Assembly (NCBI RefSeq): GCF_003286415.2
Contig: NZ_CP043450.1
Location: 930,001-994,000, forward strand
Reading direction: 5' to 3'
From: Mucilaginibacter rubeus
Lineage (GTDB): Bacteria > Bacteroidota > Bacteroidia > Sphingobacteriales > Sphingobacteriaceae
Length of the DNA stretch: 64,000 nucleotides
The stretch's first letter is position 1; each line of letters starts with the position of its first letter. Shown here one piece after another: positions 28,562-36,192 of this stretch. The notes beneath the pieces were generated by a model. It saw only the letters and a list, made by a program, of their open reading frames with translations. It made no database searches and was not told the origin of the DNA. The position numbers and the translations under genes were made by a program.

Positions 28562-29219
28562 AGCGCGAAAGGTAAAATGTTTGCTATCGCGCCTGGTCGG
28601 TTGGTGTTGCTTTCTGCTTTGCGCTTTCAGCTTTCGGCCTGCCCGGGCGCAGGTCGCTACCGGGCAGGATATGCAGCAGTTGCTGTATGATATCGAGAAG
28701 CTGACGCAGTTCAAGGCGATCCTGTCGGATATGCAGAAAGGCTATTCGATCTTAATTCAGGGCTACCAGCAGGTGAAAGACCTGGCGCAGGGGAATTTTA
28801 AGCTGCACAGTGTGTTCCTGGATGGCCTGTTGCTGGTCAACCCGGAGGTGGCCAGGTATGCGCGTGTGGCGGATATTATCAGTGCAGAGGCCGGTATCGT
28901 TTCGGAGTATAAACAGGCTTTGGGCCGGTTCCGGGGCGGTGGTTTGTTTAACGCGGCGGAACTCGATTACCTGGGCCGGGTGTATGCGCAGCTGACGGCT
29001 GCGGCGCTGGATGACCTGGATGCGCTGACGAATGTGATCACGGCTTCCAAGCTGAGAATGAGCGATGATGAACGGTTGTTGGCCATTGACCGCATTTACG
29101 CTTCGGGGAGCAATAAGCTGCAATTCCTGCGCGATTTTAACCGGCGTACGGCGGTGTTGCAGGTGCAAAGGCAGCAGGAACAGCAATTCGTTAACCATTT
29201 AAAATCCCTGTACCCATGA
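28533..29219 (+). CDS. TraI-like periplasmic conjugation protein (third of three)
   Basis: 228 residues. ATG 28533 (or 28542) lies inside the previous gene. The N-terminus has a basic segment, then VGWCCFLLCAFSFRPARAQ as signal peptide. The mature part is helical (QQLLYDIEKLTQFKAILSDM; GYSILIQGYQQVKDLAQGN) and ends FNRRTAVLQVQRQQEQQFVN. The tandem of three similar genes suggests duplication and divergence. TraJ starts inside its stop codon region (ATGA). Confidence 0.7.
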   Translation: MERMNKVKGKARKVKCLLSRLVGWCCFLLCAFSFRPARAQVATGQDMQQLLYDIEKLTQFKAILSDMQKGYSILIQGYQQVKDLAQGNFKLHSVFLDGLLLVNPEVARYARVADIISAEAGIVSEYKQALGRFRGGGLFNAAELDYLGRVYAQLTAAALDDLDALTNVITASKLRMSDDERLLAIDRIYASGSNKLQFLRDFNRRTAVLQVQRQQEQQFVNHLKSLYP

Positions 29220-30421
29220 AAAGTAAAGTTTTTGATAAAGTTTTAAGGATGGGTATGGCACTGCTACTGCTGAGTGCTACTGCCACAACGGTTAACGCCC
29301 AGGATATCAGTTCCAGCCTGAAGGGGATGCAGCCGGTATTGAACAAGGTGTATGACCAGATGATCCCGATGTGCGGGAACCTGATTGATGCGGGGCGCGG
29401 TATCGCCGGGTTCGCGGCTTTGTGGTTCATCGCTTCGAGGGTCTGGAAACAGATCGCGCGGGCGGAACCGATCGATTTTTACCCGCTGTTAAGGCCTTTT
29501 GCTTTGGGGATCGCGATTTTATTGTTTCCGGCGGTGATCGGGTTGATGAACGGGGTGATGCAACCGGTGGTTTCGGCGACGAACAGCATGGTGAAAAATT
29601 CGGATAACAGTATCGCTTTGCTATTGAAGCAAAAGGAAGATGCGATCAAGAATTCTTCGGCTTACCAGATGTATGTGGGCGATGACGGGAATGGTGACCG
29701 CTCGAAATGGTACCAGTACACGCACCCGGATGACCCGGCGGGTGACCAGGAAGGGATGTTTTCGGCTTTGGGCAATGATGTGAAATTCTGGATGGATAAG
29801 CAGGCTTACAATTTCAGGAATAACATCAAGCAATGGCTGAGCGAGGTGCTGCAGGTATTGTATGCGGCGGCGATCCTGTGTATCAATGTGATCCGGACGT
29901 TTTACCTGATCGTGCTGGCGATCCTGGGGCCTTTGGTGTTCGGCTTCGCGGTGTTCGACGGCTTGCAGCATACGCTGACGCAGTGGATCGCCCGCTATAT
30001 CAATATTTTCCTGTGGCTGCCCATCGCGAATATTTTCGGTTCGATCATCGGCCAGGTGCAGCAGGAAATGCTTAAGCTGGATATCTCGCATATCAATAGC
30101 AATGGCGATACTTTCTTCAGCCAGACGGATTTTGCGTACCTGATTTTTCTCTGTATCGGTATCGTCGGGTACTTTTCGGTGCCGAGCGTGGCCAATTATG
30201 TCATCCATGCGCATGGCGGTAACGGGTTGCTGAATAATGTGACGCGGATTACGCACAGCGTGACGAATACGACGGTCAGCGCGGCCTCCGGTACGGGTTC
30301 TGTTTTAGGCGACCGGATGGAACAGGGCGCGGCGAATATCTGGCATGCACCGGGTAATTTCCGGAAGGGTTATGACAGCGGTGGCAGCGATTATCAGAAA
30401 AGTAAACTCAAAGGAGATTAA
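29216..30421 (+). CDS. traJ: TraJ-like conjugation membrane protein (VirB6-like)
   Basis: 401 residues. An N-terminal signal-like segment ending NAQ (about residue 29) is followed by about five to seven membrane spans, including GRGIAGFAALWFIASRVWKQ, AIAILLFPAVIGLMN-like and TFYLIVLAILGPLVFGFAVF segments, and IAYLIFLCIGIVGYFSVPSV-like spans near residue 310. The size, position after the TraI-like genes and YINIFLWLPIANIFGSIIGQ motif fit the TraJ family of Bacteroidota conjugative transposons. It probably forms the inner-membrane channel. The start overlaps the upstream stop by four bases. Confidence 0.9.
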   Translation: MKSKVFDKVLRMGMALLLLSATATTVNAQDISSSLKGMQPVLNKVYDQMIPMCGNLIDAGRGIAGFAALWFIASRVWKQIARAEPIDFYPLLRPFALGIAILLFPAVIGLMNGVMQPVVSATNSMVKNSDNSIALLLKQKEDAIKNSSAYQMYVGDDGNGDRSKWYQYTHPDDPAGDQEGMFSALGNDVKFWMDKQAYNFRNNIKQWLSEVLQVLYAAAILCINVIRTFYLIVLAILGPLVFGFAVFDGLQHTLTQWIARYINIFLWLPIANIFGSIIGQVQQEMLKLDISHINSNGDTFFSQTDFAYLIFLCIGIVGYFSVPSVANYVIHAHGGNGLLNNVTRITHSVTNTTVSAASGTGSVLGDRMEQGAANIWHAPGNFRKGYDSGGSDYQKSKLKGD

Positions 30422-30430
30422 GGAGGGCGT

Positions 30431-31054
30431 ATGTTTCAACACTTCAAAAATATTGACCGTGCTTTTAAGCACATTAAACTGTTCAGCTACCTGCTGATTT
30501 TATCCTGTGTTTTGATTTCGGGTTTCGCGATCTGGAAGAGTTATGAAAGCGCTTCGGATTTCCGCAGCCATATCTACGTGCTGGCCAATGGTAAGGCTTT
30601 GGAAGCGATCGCGCAGGGCAGGCGGGATAATATCCCGGTGGAGCTGCGCGACCATATCAAGGTGTTCCATGAGGCTTTTTTTAACCTCGATCCGGATGAT
30701 AAACAGATACAGGCGACGGTTTTAAGGGCTTTGTACCTGGCGGATGGTTCGGCTAAAACGGCTTATGATAACCTGAAAGAGGCGGGCTATTACAATAACC
30801 TGGTTTCGGGGAATATCAGCCAGCAGGTGACGGTGGACAGTATCCGTTTGGATATGAATGTTTACCCTTATGGGTTTACCTGTTATGCGCGGGAAAAGCT
30901 GGTGCGCAGTACGTCGGTGACGACGCGGTTTTTGGTGACGCAGGGCTTTGCCCGCAATGTTTCCCGCAGCGATAATAACCCGCACGGGTTTCTGATCGAA
31001 CGCTGGGAAACGATCAGGAACGAGGATGAACAGGTAAAAAGTAAGCGGCCATGA
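30431..31054 (+). CDS. traK: TraK-like conjugation protein (VirB8-like)
   Basis: 207 residues, with the N-terminal motif HFKNIDRAFKHIKLFSYLLI, one transmembrane helix (LILSCVLISGFAIWKSYESA) and a periplasmic domain containing VTVDSIRLDMNVYPYGFTCY and REKLVRSTSVTTR. This is the classical TraK layout; members resemble VirB8 and scaffold the mating channel. A strong aaggagg sequence lies just upstream of ATG 30431. Confidence 0.92.
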   Translation: MFQHFKNIDRAFKHIKLFSYLLILSCVLISGFAIWKSYESASDFRSHIYVLANGKALEAIAQGRRDNIPVELRDHIKVFHEAFFNLDPDDKQIQATVLRALYLADGSAKTAYDNLKEAGYYNNLVSGNISQQVTVDSIRLDMNVYPYGFTCYAREKLVRSTSVTTRFLVTQGFARNVSRSDNNPHGFLIERWETIRNEDEQVKSKRP

Positions 31055-31275
31055 ACTTATTAAAACGGAAGACGAAACGCGGTGCAGCGCCGGCGCTTTG
31101 GCTGCTGCGTTTCCCGGCGGGCCTGGAATTGCGGCAGCGCAGGGCGGCGGACTGGTTAAGCCGAAAAACGCAGTACTGGAATAAAGGTTCCTGGCTGGTA
31201 GCGCTGGTCTTGTTCGTGGTGCTGTTCGGGAGTTGCTGCTTGTATTTGTGTATCAAAGTATTTATTCATTTCTAA
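31051..31275 (+). CDS. TraL-like small membrane protein
   Basis: 74 residues starting within the last codons of traK (ATGA overlap). A basic N-terminal half (KRKTKRGAAPALWLLRF) precedes one transmembrane helix (SWLVALVLFVVLFGSCCLYL). Size and position between TraK and TraM fit TraL. The assignment rests on synteny. Confidence 0.75.
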   Translation: MNLLKRKTKRGAAPALWLLRFPAGLELRQRRAADWLSRKTQYWNKGSWLVALVLFVVLFGSCCLYLCIKVFIHF

Positions 31276-31286
31276 TCAAAAGATTT

Positions 31287-32363
31287 ATGACAACACCAGA
31301 AAAAAGGAAACTGGTCATGCTGCTGGTGCTGCCGGTGTTCGTGCTGTTGTTTTCCGCTTTGGGCTTTTATGCTTTGGGCGGCGGGCAAGGTACGGATACG
31401 GTAAACGCAGCGGAGCGAAAGCCCGGTATCAATACAGCGCTGCCGGGGGCGCAATTGCAAAAGGACGGCCCGGCGGATAAAATGGGGCTGTATGAAAAAG
31501 CGCAGCGGGACAGTGCGACAGAAAAGTCGCATTCGGCTGCCGGGGCCTTCGCGGCTTTGGGCTGGGATACGGCGAAGTTTAACAGGCCGGCGAACACGGC
31601 GGCTGATAATGAAAAGCGGATTCAGGAAAGGCTGGCGGCGATCAACCGGCAGATCAACCAGCCGCCACCGCAGCCATCGAGGACGATTGCCGCTTTGCCT
31701 GCGGCCGACAACGAGCAGGCGGAACAGTTAAAGCAACTGGAAAAAATGCTGAGGCAAAAACAGGTGGAAAGTTCAGCGCCCGATCCGCAGATGGCGCAGC
31801 TGAGTGCGATGCTGGATAAGATCAAAGAGATCCAAAACCCAGCTTTGGTGCCGGATAAGGTCAGGGCTGCGGAGGTTGGTGCTGTTCCGGTGCCGGACAG
31901 CGCTTTTAAAGCGATACCGGCACTGATCGATGGGAACCAGAAGGTCCCACCAGGTGGCGTGGTGAAATTGGTTTTGGCGGATACGGTGCGGGTTGCCGGG
32001 ATGCTGCTGGAAAAAGGGCAATCGCTTTGGGGAGCCTGTTCGGTGACGAACCAGCGGCTGTTGCTGGATATTAAAAATATCCGTTTGGGCAGTTCGATCA
32101 TCCCGGTGAACCTCACCGTGTTTTCGCTGGACGGCATGGCGGGTATCGCGGTGCCGGAAGCGGAACTGGGCGCGGCGGCCGGGCAGGGCGCAGACGGCGC
32201 GTTGCAGGGCATGCAGTTCCCGTCCGGGGACTACTCGCTGGGCAGCCAGGCGGCCGTGGCGGGTATCTCGGCGGCGAAAGGGCTTTTGGGCAAAAAGGCA
32301 AAACGCATTCGGGTGAAACTGCATGGCGGGCAGCAGGTGCTGTTGAGGCTTAACGGGCATTGA
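31287..32363 (+). CDS. traM: TraM-like conjugation protein (VirB10-like)
   Basis: The frame is open from 31233, but ATG 31287 (MTTPEKRKLVMLLVLPVFVL) gives the normal TraM start, just after the traL stop; 358 residues. An N-terminal transmembrane helix is followed by a Pro/Gln-rich linker (RQINQPPPQPSRTIAALPA) and a C-terminal conserved domain (GGVVKLVLADTVRVAGMLLE, LWGACSVTNQRLLLDIKNIR) that matches the Bacteroidota TraM family. It spans inner membrane to periplasm in the mating channel. In canonical operons TraN follows; here a different gene starts two bases after the stop. Confidence 0.92.
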   Translation: MTTPEKRKLVMLLVLPVFVLLFSALGFYALGGGQGTDTVNAAERKPGINTALPGAQLQKDGPADKMGLYEKAQRDSATEKSHSAAGAFAALGWDTAKFNRPANTAADNEKRIQERLAAINRQINQPPPQPSRTIAALPAADNEQAEQLKQLEKMLRQKQVESSAPDPQMAQLSAMLDKIKEIQNPALVPDKVRAAEVGAVPVPDSAFKAIPALIDGNQKVPPGGVVKLVLADTVRVAGMLLEKGQSLWGACSVTNQRLLLDIKNIRLGSSIIPVNLTVFSLDGMAGIAVPEAELGAAAGQGADGALQGMQFPSGDYSLGSQAAVAGISAAKGLLGKKAKRIRVKLHGGQQVLLRLNGH

Positions 32364-32364
32364 T

Positions 32365-33633
32365 ATGTACCTGGAAACCAAACATGCGCCGGCGATCATC
32401 AGGCTGTTGGAAGATGCGCAGGATGTGGGGATGAACTACGTGGTGTTCGAAATGTGGCCTTGCGAAAGGTCGCTGCACCCGGCTGACCTGGATTTTTTCG
32501 ATACGCTGGGTGATGCGCTCGATCACTGGGAACGTAAGGTAGACCTGGGTTCCCTGCCCGCCGAGGTGGATCACCCGGTTTATTACCGGCACGTCGATCA
32601 GTTGCTGATCGATATGAAAGAAGCGAATGGTTTAACAAACGATAAAGAAATGAATTACAACAATCTGGAAAATCTGAAAGAAGAACTTTCCAAACTGGGT
32701 TTTGGAAAAAAGGTAACGGAGGACATGCAAAAGCAAATGGAAAAAGGCGTGAGCGATTTCCAGCTGCATGACCGGGTACAGGGGAATAAGGGACAGGTTG
32801 ACCTGACGCTGCATTTCCGGCAGTCGGGCCAGTCCGAAAATTATTACCTCAACAAGTTCGAGGTAAGTTTACTGAACGGCAAACCACTGGGCGAAGGGGA
32901 AAAATACATGGTGGTCAACCCGGATATCCAAAAAGAAGGGAAACCGCTGGTACGCTCCTTCGAACGTGCGGCGGACGCGATAGAGTTTTTTAAAGGGCAG
33001 AACGGTAACGCGGTGCTGGCTTCGGGTAAGGACTGGGCGCACAAGACGGAACTGGCCCGGATGGAGAACGGAAATACCAATTACGTGGAAAAAGATTTTA
33101 ACCGCACTTTCCGTAACCCGGGGATCAGCCAGACGGTGTTTGTCGAGCGCGGCAAAGGTTTTACGTCGGAACAGGCGGTGAACCTGATCCAGGGCCGGGC
33201 GGTATTCCGGGATGATTTGATCAAACTGGGCGGTGAGCCTTACGCGGCCTGGAACAAGCTGGATATGGACAGCCAGAAGGATAAGTACCATAACTTCCAG
33301 ATGCTGCAATATCACGTGCCGACCTTTGGTTTCGACCTGAAGGAAACCTTGGGGAAATTCAATATTAAGGAACTGGCGGATGAAAAGAAAATGGAGGCTT
33401 TGGTGAAATCCTTCGAGCAGGGTAACCGCCCGCTGGTAACTGTCGTAAAAGACGGCCAGGAGGTGAAATTGTTTGCCGAAGTGCAGCCACGTTACAGCCA
33501 GCTCAATTTCTTCCGGGAAGATGGCCGGTCGGAGAAGCGCGAGCAATTCCTGAAACCGGAGTTCCTGCAGGACCTGAAGCTGAACAAGGACAAGGGCCTG
33601 GGTAAAGTGCAGGAACAGGGTATGTCAGTATAA
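32365..33633 (+). CDS. Unknown conserved-type transfer-region protein, 422 aa
   Basis: It starts two bases after traM, where TraN would be expected, but has no signal peptide or beta-barrel features. The first 75 residues (APAIIRLLEDAQDVGMNYVV) may be a separate small domain. From residue 94 the sequence MNYNNLENLKEELSKLGFGK begins a soluble region with NYYLNKFEVSLLNGKPLGEG and HVPTFGFDLKETLGKFNIKE, and it ends in a segment with FAEVQPRYSQLNFFREDGRS. I recall similar proteins in Bacteroidota mobile elements but cannot name the family. The N-terminal part may be a fusion of two genes usually kept apart. Confidence 0.65.
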   Translation: MYLETKHAPAIIRLLEDAQDVGMNYVVFEMWPCERSLHPADLDFFDTLGDALDHWERKVDLGSLPAEVDHPVYYRHVDQLLIDMKEANGLTNDKEMNYNNLENLKEELSKLGFGKKVTEDMQKQMEKGVSDFQLHDRVQGNKGQVDLTLHFRQSGQSENYYLNKFEVSLLNGKPLGEGEKYMVVNPDIQKEGKPLVRSFERAADAIEFFKGQNGNAVLASGKDWAHKTELARMENGNTNYVEKDFNRTFRNPGISQTVFVERGKGFTSEQAVNLIQGRAVFRDDLIKLGGEPYAAWNKLDMDSQKDKYHNFQMLQYHVPTFGFDLKETLGKFNIKELADEKKMEALVKSFEQGNRPLVTVVKDGQEVKLFAEVQPRYSQLNFFREDGRSEKREQFLKPEFLQDLKLNKDKGLGKVQEQGMSV

Positions 33634-33704
33634 GGGTATTGTTTATCTTTGCCGCCTTTTGATTTGAAAAACAACAAAATCATTTATCATTAAATTTTAA
33701 GAGC

Positions 33705-33884
33705 ATGGAAAAAATTGCAGAATTGAAAGCATTGGTGGAAACCGCGGAAAAAGAAGGTGCCGCGTTTTATGAAAAAGGCAACAAAGCAGCGGGTACCCGT
33801 TTGCGTAATGCCTTACAGCAGATCAAAGTTTTAGCGACGGATCTGCGTAAAGACGTAACCGAAAAGAAAAACGAAACGAAATAA
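33705..33884 (+). CDS. Histone H1-like small DNA-binding protein
   Basis: A 59-residue lysine-rich protein, starting MEKIAELKALVETAEKEGAA and containing GNKAAGTRLRNALQQIKVLA. The pattern of a short helix, then FYEKGNKAAGTR, then a basic tail matches the small histone H1/Hc1-like proteins common in Bacteroidota chromosomes and mobile elements. It probably binds DNA non-specifically and compacts it. It is a single gene between the tra operon and the cargo, followed by a strong terminator. Confidence 0.85.
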   Translation: MEKIAELKALVETAEKEGAAFYEKGNKAAGTRLRNALQQIKVLATDLRKDVTEKKNETK

Positions 33885-33913
33885 GTATTCATTCACGCTT
33901 AACGAATTTGGGT

Positions 33914-33948
33914 AAAGCCCTGCCGATGTCCGGCAGGGCTTTGTTGTT
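33914..33948 (+). terminator. Rho-independent terminator after the H1-like gene
   Basis: Hairpin with arms AAAGCCCTGCCG and CGGCAGGGCTTT around a short loop, then a T-rich tail. It separates the H1-like gene from the cargo genes. Confidence 0.85.
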
Positions 33949-34037
33949 TCATTCCAATGAGCTGAAGTATATTTCGAATTTGATAAAATAGCGCAATAAA
34001 TACTATTTTGCATGATAAATCTTAACACAAAACCTGT

Positions 34038-35717
34038 ATGGACAAGGATATTTCTAAACCTAATAACAACATCATTTGGTCGGGTGCAGCCGGTGAAGAG
34101 CTTTTTATCATTTTCATAGAAGCTTACCTGCAAAGCTCTAACAGACAATATTTGACTGCGCTCAGACTGGAAAAGCTGTTGGTTATCTTTTTTAAGATTG
34201 GTATACTGCATGACTTTTTTGATGTCAATAAAACAGATACCGATGACCAATTGCTCAGCGTCAAATATTATTTGCACGGCTCTATATTAACTACCGCAAA
34301 ACAAAATCGAAAGAAGGATCAATATTACCTGCATAAAACAGGCACTTACTTTAGTAAAAAATTGGTAGAGGACAAGATTTTGATTAAGGATGAAAGTCAG
34401 TATTTTATCAGCCCCCGACATGCGGTTGCGCATGATAATCCAAACAGCGTTAGAGCCAGGTATATGGGTGAATTGTTGTCGCTCGTATTGGAAAATGAAA
34501 AATATATCAATGACCGGGAGTTAGTGATCCTGACAAGCTGTTTTAGCACTAATGATATCACGGGCTCGTTATTTGCAGAGCTTAAGTTATTCAAGTCTTC
34601 CTACTTCAGTTTTGAGAAGAAAAATGTATCTGAGAAAATTCCTGCATTGCGAAATCAACAATTCTTTATTGCCATAAACAGTGGCCTTTTTAAATTCAAA
34701 AGTTTTTTACGAAAGGAGCCATCAGAGATCATTCAAAGAGTGGCAGAGAATCTTGACTCCGATAACCGGCACACCTGGAATAGCCTTTGGCCAGAAGCTG
34801 ATCTTGATTTTAACCTGATCGATGAAGTTACCTTGATACCTATTCTGGATTACGGTATATTGATTTATAAACTCAATATATTGATTCGTTGTATGGATAA
34901 TTATTTCCGCAAGGATAAATCCAAACAAGATGAACTTACTAATCTCACGGAGGATTTTAAGTCTGTGATTAGCTTAAACCTGCCTTCCAAATACCAGGTT
35001 TTTGTCAATCATGATCTGATCGCCTTTCATGGCCAGTTTAAGAGAAATATTCAATATGACCACCTAGCGCGGGAATTAACCACCCTACTGGAATTGTTTG
35101 ATGATACGGGCGTAAAACTGAAGTCCCCCCAAATAAATAACAAAAAAGACGGCAAACGCAAGCTGAAACAACCTGATATTGTTAATGTCCTTTTAGCCTC
35201 TCCGGGCGATACGCAAATTGAAAGAGCATTTTTACTGGATAAGCTGGAGCGCAAATTCCGTACGGACGGTCATGAAGCACATTGTCAGAGGCGGCTGATC
35301 GTTCATGCCTGGGAAGATATTGCCACGCAAAGTGGTTATGCCCAAGATATTATCAACTATAAGTATTTAAAAAACGTTGATATTGTGCTTGCTGTTTTTA
35401 AACATAAACTCGGTACGCCCACGAGTCATTCCAATGGCTCCATTCGTGCCGAATCGGGAACGGCTGAGGAACTTTTATATGCGATCAATAACAATGCGTC
35501 AAAATACCCATTGGGTATGGCTTATTTTTATGAACGCCCGCCAAAAGTGCAGCTGGACGCGCCCGATTTTCAAAAAGTGATCGATGAATGGGAGCGGTTG
35601 AAAAAATTCAAGGACAGCATCAAGACAAAAATTATGTATAAATCCTATGATGGTAAACTGGATCTGTTAAATAAAGCCTGCGTTGATGTGGCTCAAAATA
35701 TCAATGAGTTATTTTAG
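34038..35717 (+). CDS. DUF4062/TIR-like domain protein, candidate defence effector
   Basis: 559 residues. The C-terminal part (about 378-485) has the pattern of DUF4062/TIR-like domains: IVNVLLASPGDTQIERAFLL, HAWEDIATQSGYAQDIINYK, YLKNVDIVLAVFKHKLGTPT and SGTAEELLYAI. Such domains occur in STAND, NLR-like and other immune effectors, where they may act on nucleotides; whether this one is active is unknown. The N-terminal 370 residues are mostly helical with a winged-helix-like segment (HKTGTYFSKKLVEDKILIKD) and no recognised family. It lies in AT-richer cargo between the GC-rich tra operon and the integrase module. Confidence 0.65.
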   Translation: MDKDISKPNNNIIWSGAAGEELFIIFIEAYLQSSNRQYLTALRLEKLLVIFFKIGILHDFFDVNKTDTDDQLLSVKYYLHGSILTTAKQNRKKDQYYLHKTGTYFSKKLVEDKILIKDESQYFISPRHAVAHDNPNSVRARYMGELLSLVLENEKYINDRELVILTSCFSTNDITGSLFAELKLFKSSYFSFEKKNVSEKIPALRNQQFFIAINSGLFKFKSFLRKEPSEIIQRVAENLDSDNRHTWNSLWPEADLDFNLIDEVTLIPILDYGILIYKLNILIRCMDNYFRKDKSKQDELTNLTEDFKSVISLNLPSKYQVFVNHDLIAFHGQFKRNIQYDHLARELTTLLELFDDTGVKLKSPQINNKKDGKRKLKQPDIVNVLLASPGDTQIERAFLLDKLERKFRTDGHEAHCQRRLIVHAWEDIATQSGYAQDIINYKYLKNVDIVLAVFKHKLGTPTSHSNGSIRAESGTAEELLYAINNNASKYPLGMAYFYERPPKVQLDAPDFQKVIDEWERLKKFKDSIKTKIMYKSYDGKLDLLNKACVDVAQNINELF

Positions 35718-35723
35718 AGTAAG

Positions 35724-35764
35724 GGAAAATGCGCTGCCAATGGCCGAGTTGGCAGCGCATTTCC
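35724..35764. terminator. Bidirectional terminator between convergent genes
   Basis: Long perfect hairpin: arms AATGCGCTGCCAA and TTGGCAGCGCATT, extended by GGAA/TTCC, around an 8-base loop. A-rich and T-rich flanks suit both directions. Confidence 0.9.
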
Positions 35765-35767
35765 TGT

Positions 35768-36130
35768 TTAGTCTTTAATCAGTCGCCCGATGACCGCTCT
35801 GTCATTTTCGCGCTGCACCACGATGTTGCAGAGGATCACCAGCCTTTCCTGGATCATCTGGAAATCTAAGAATCGGGTAAGTACCTTATAAACACCACCC
35901 TTTGATGTGAACTCGGGATTTTCCATTGTTCCGCCAGTCATTTCTTTAGTTTCCAGGCCCAGAAAGTCACCGGGAAGCGGCAGATCGCCGACACTATCTG
36001 CATGAAGGCCGTAATCGGTCATATCTTCTTCGTACGGACGTCCGTTGCCATCGGGGTCGAATTCCTGTATCCTGACCCATACATTTTTTCTTTGTGTAAG
36101 CGCTAAGCCTTCTGATGATTCCAGTGACAT
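35768..36130 (-). CDS. Hypothetical protein, 120 aa, downstream partner of the KAP NTPase
   Basis: Starts MSLESSEGLALTQRKNVWVR, then EFDPDGNGRPYEEDMTDYGL, and ends RAVIGRLIKD. It is acidic, soluble and has no recognised family. It starts 62 bases downstream of the KAP gene on the same strand, so co-transcription is likely. It ends against a strong bidirectional terminator. A role with the KAP ATPase is inferred from the operon only. Confidence 0.65.
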   Translation of the reverse strand: MSLESSEGLALTQRKNVWVRIQEFDPDGNGRPYEEDMTDYGLHADSVGDLPLPGDFLGLETKEMTGGTMENPEFTSKGGVYKVLTRFLDFQMIQERLVILCNIVVQRENDRAVIGRLIKD

Positions 36131-36192
36131 GATGTTAAGTGTTTAAGGTTTATATATTCTGTTAAATTTATTTAGCTGTTGATGCGAGGTAT

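Noticed and set aside
29621-30256. 211-residue minus-strand open frame opposite traJ
   Set aside because: It mirrors a well-supported gene in GC-rich DNA, where long antisense frames arise by chance, and its sequence is rich in His, Arg and Gln without domain features.
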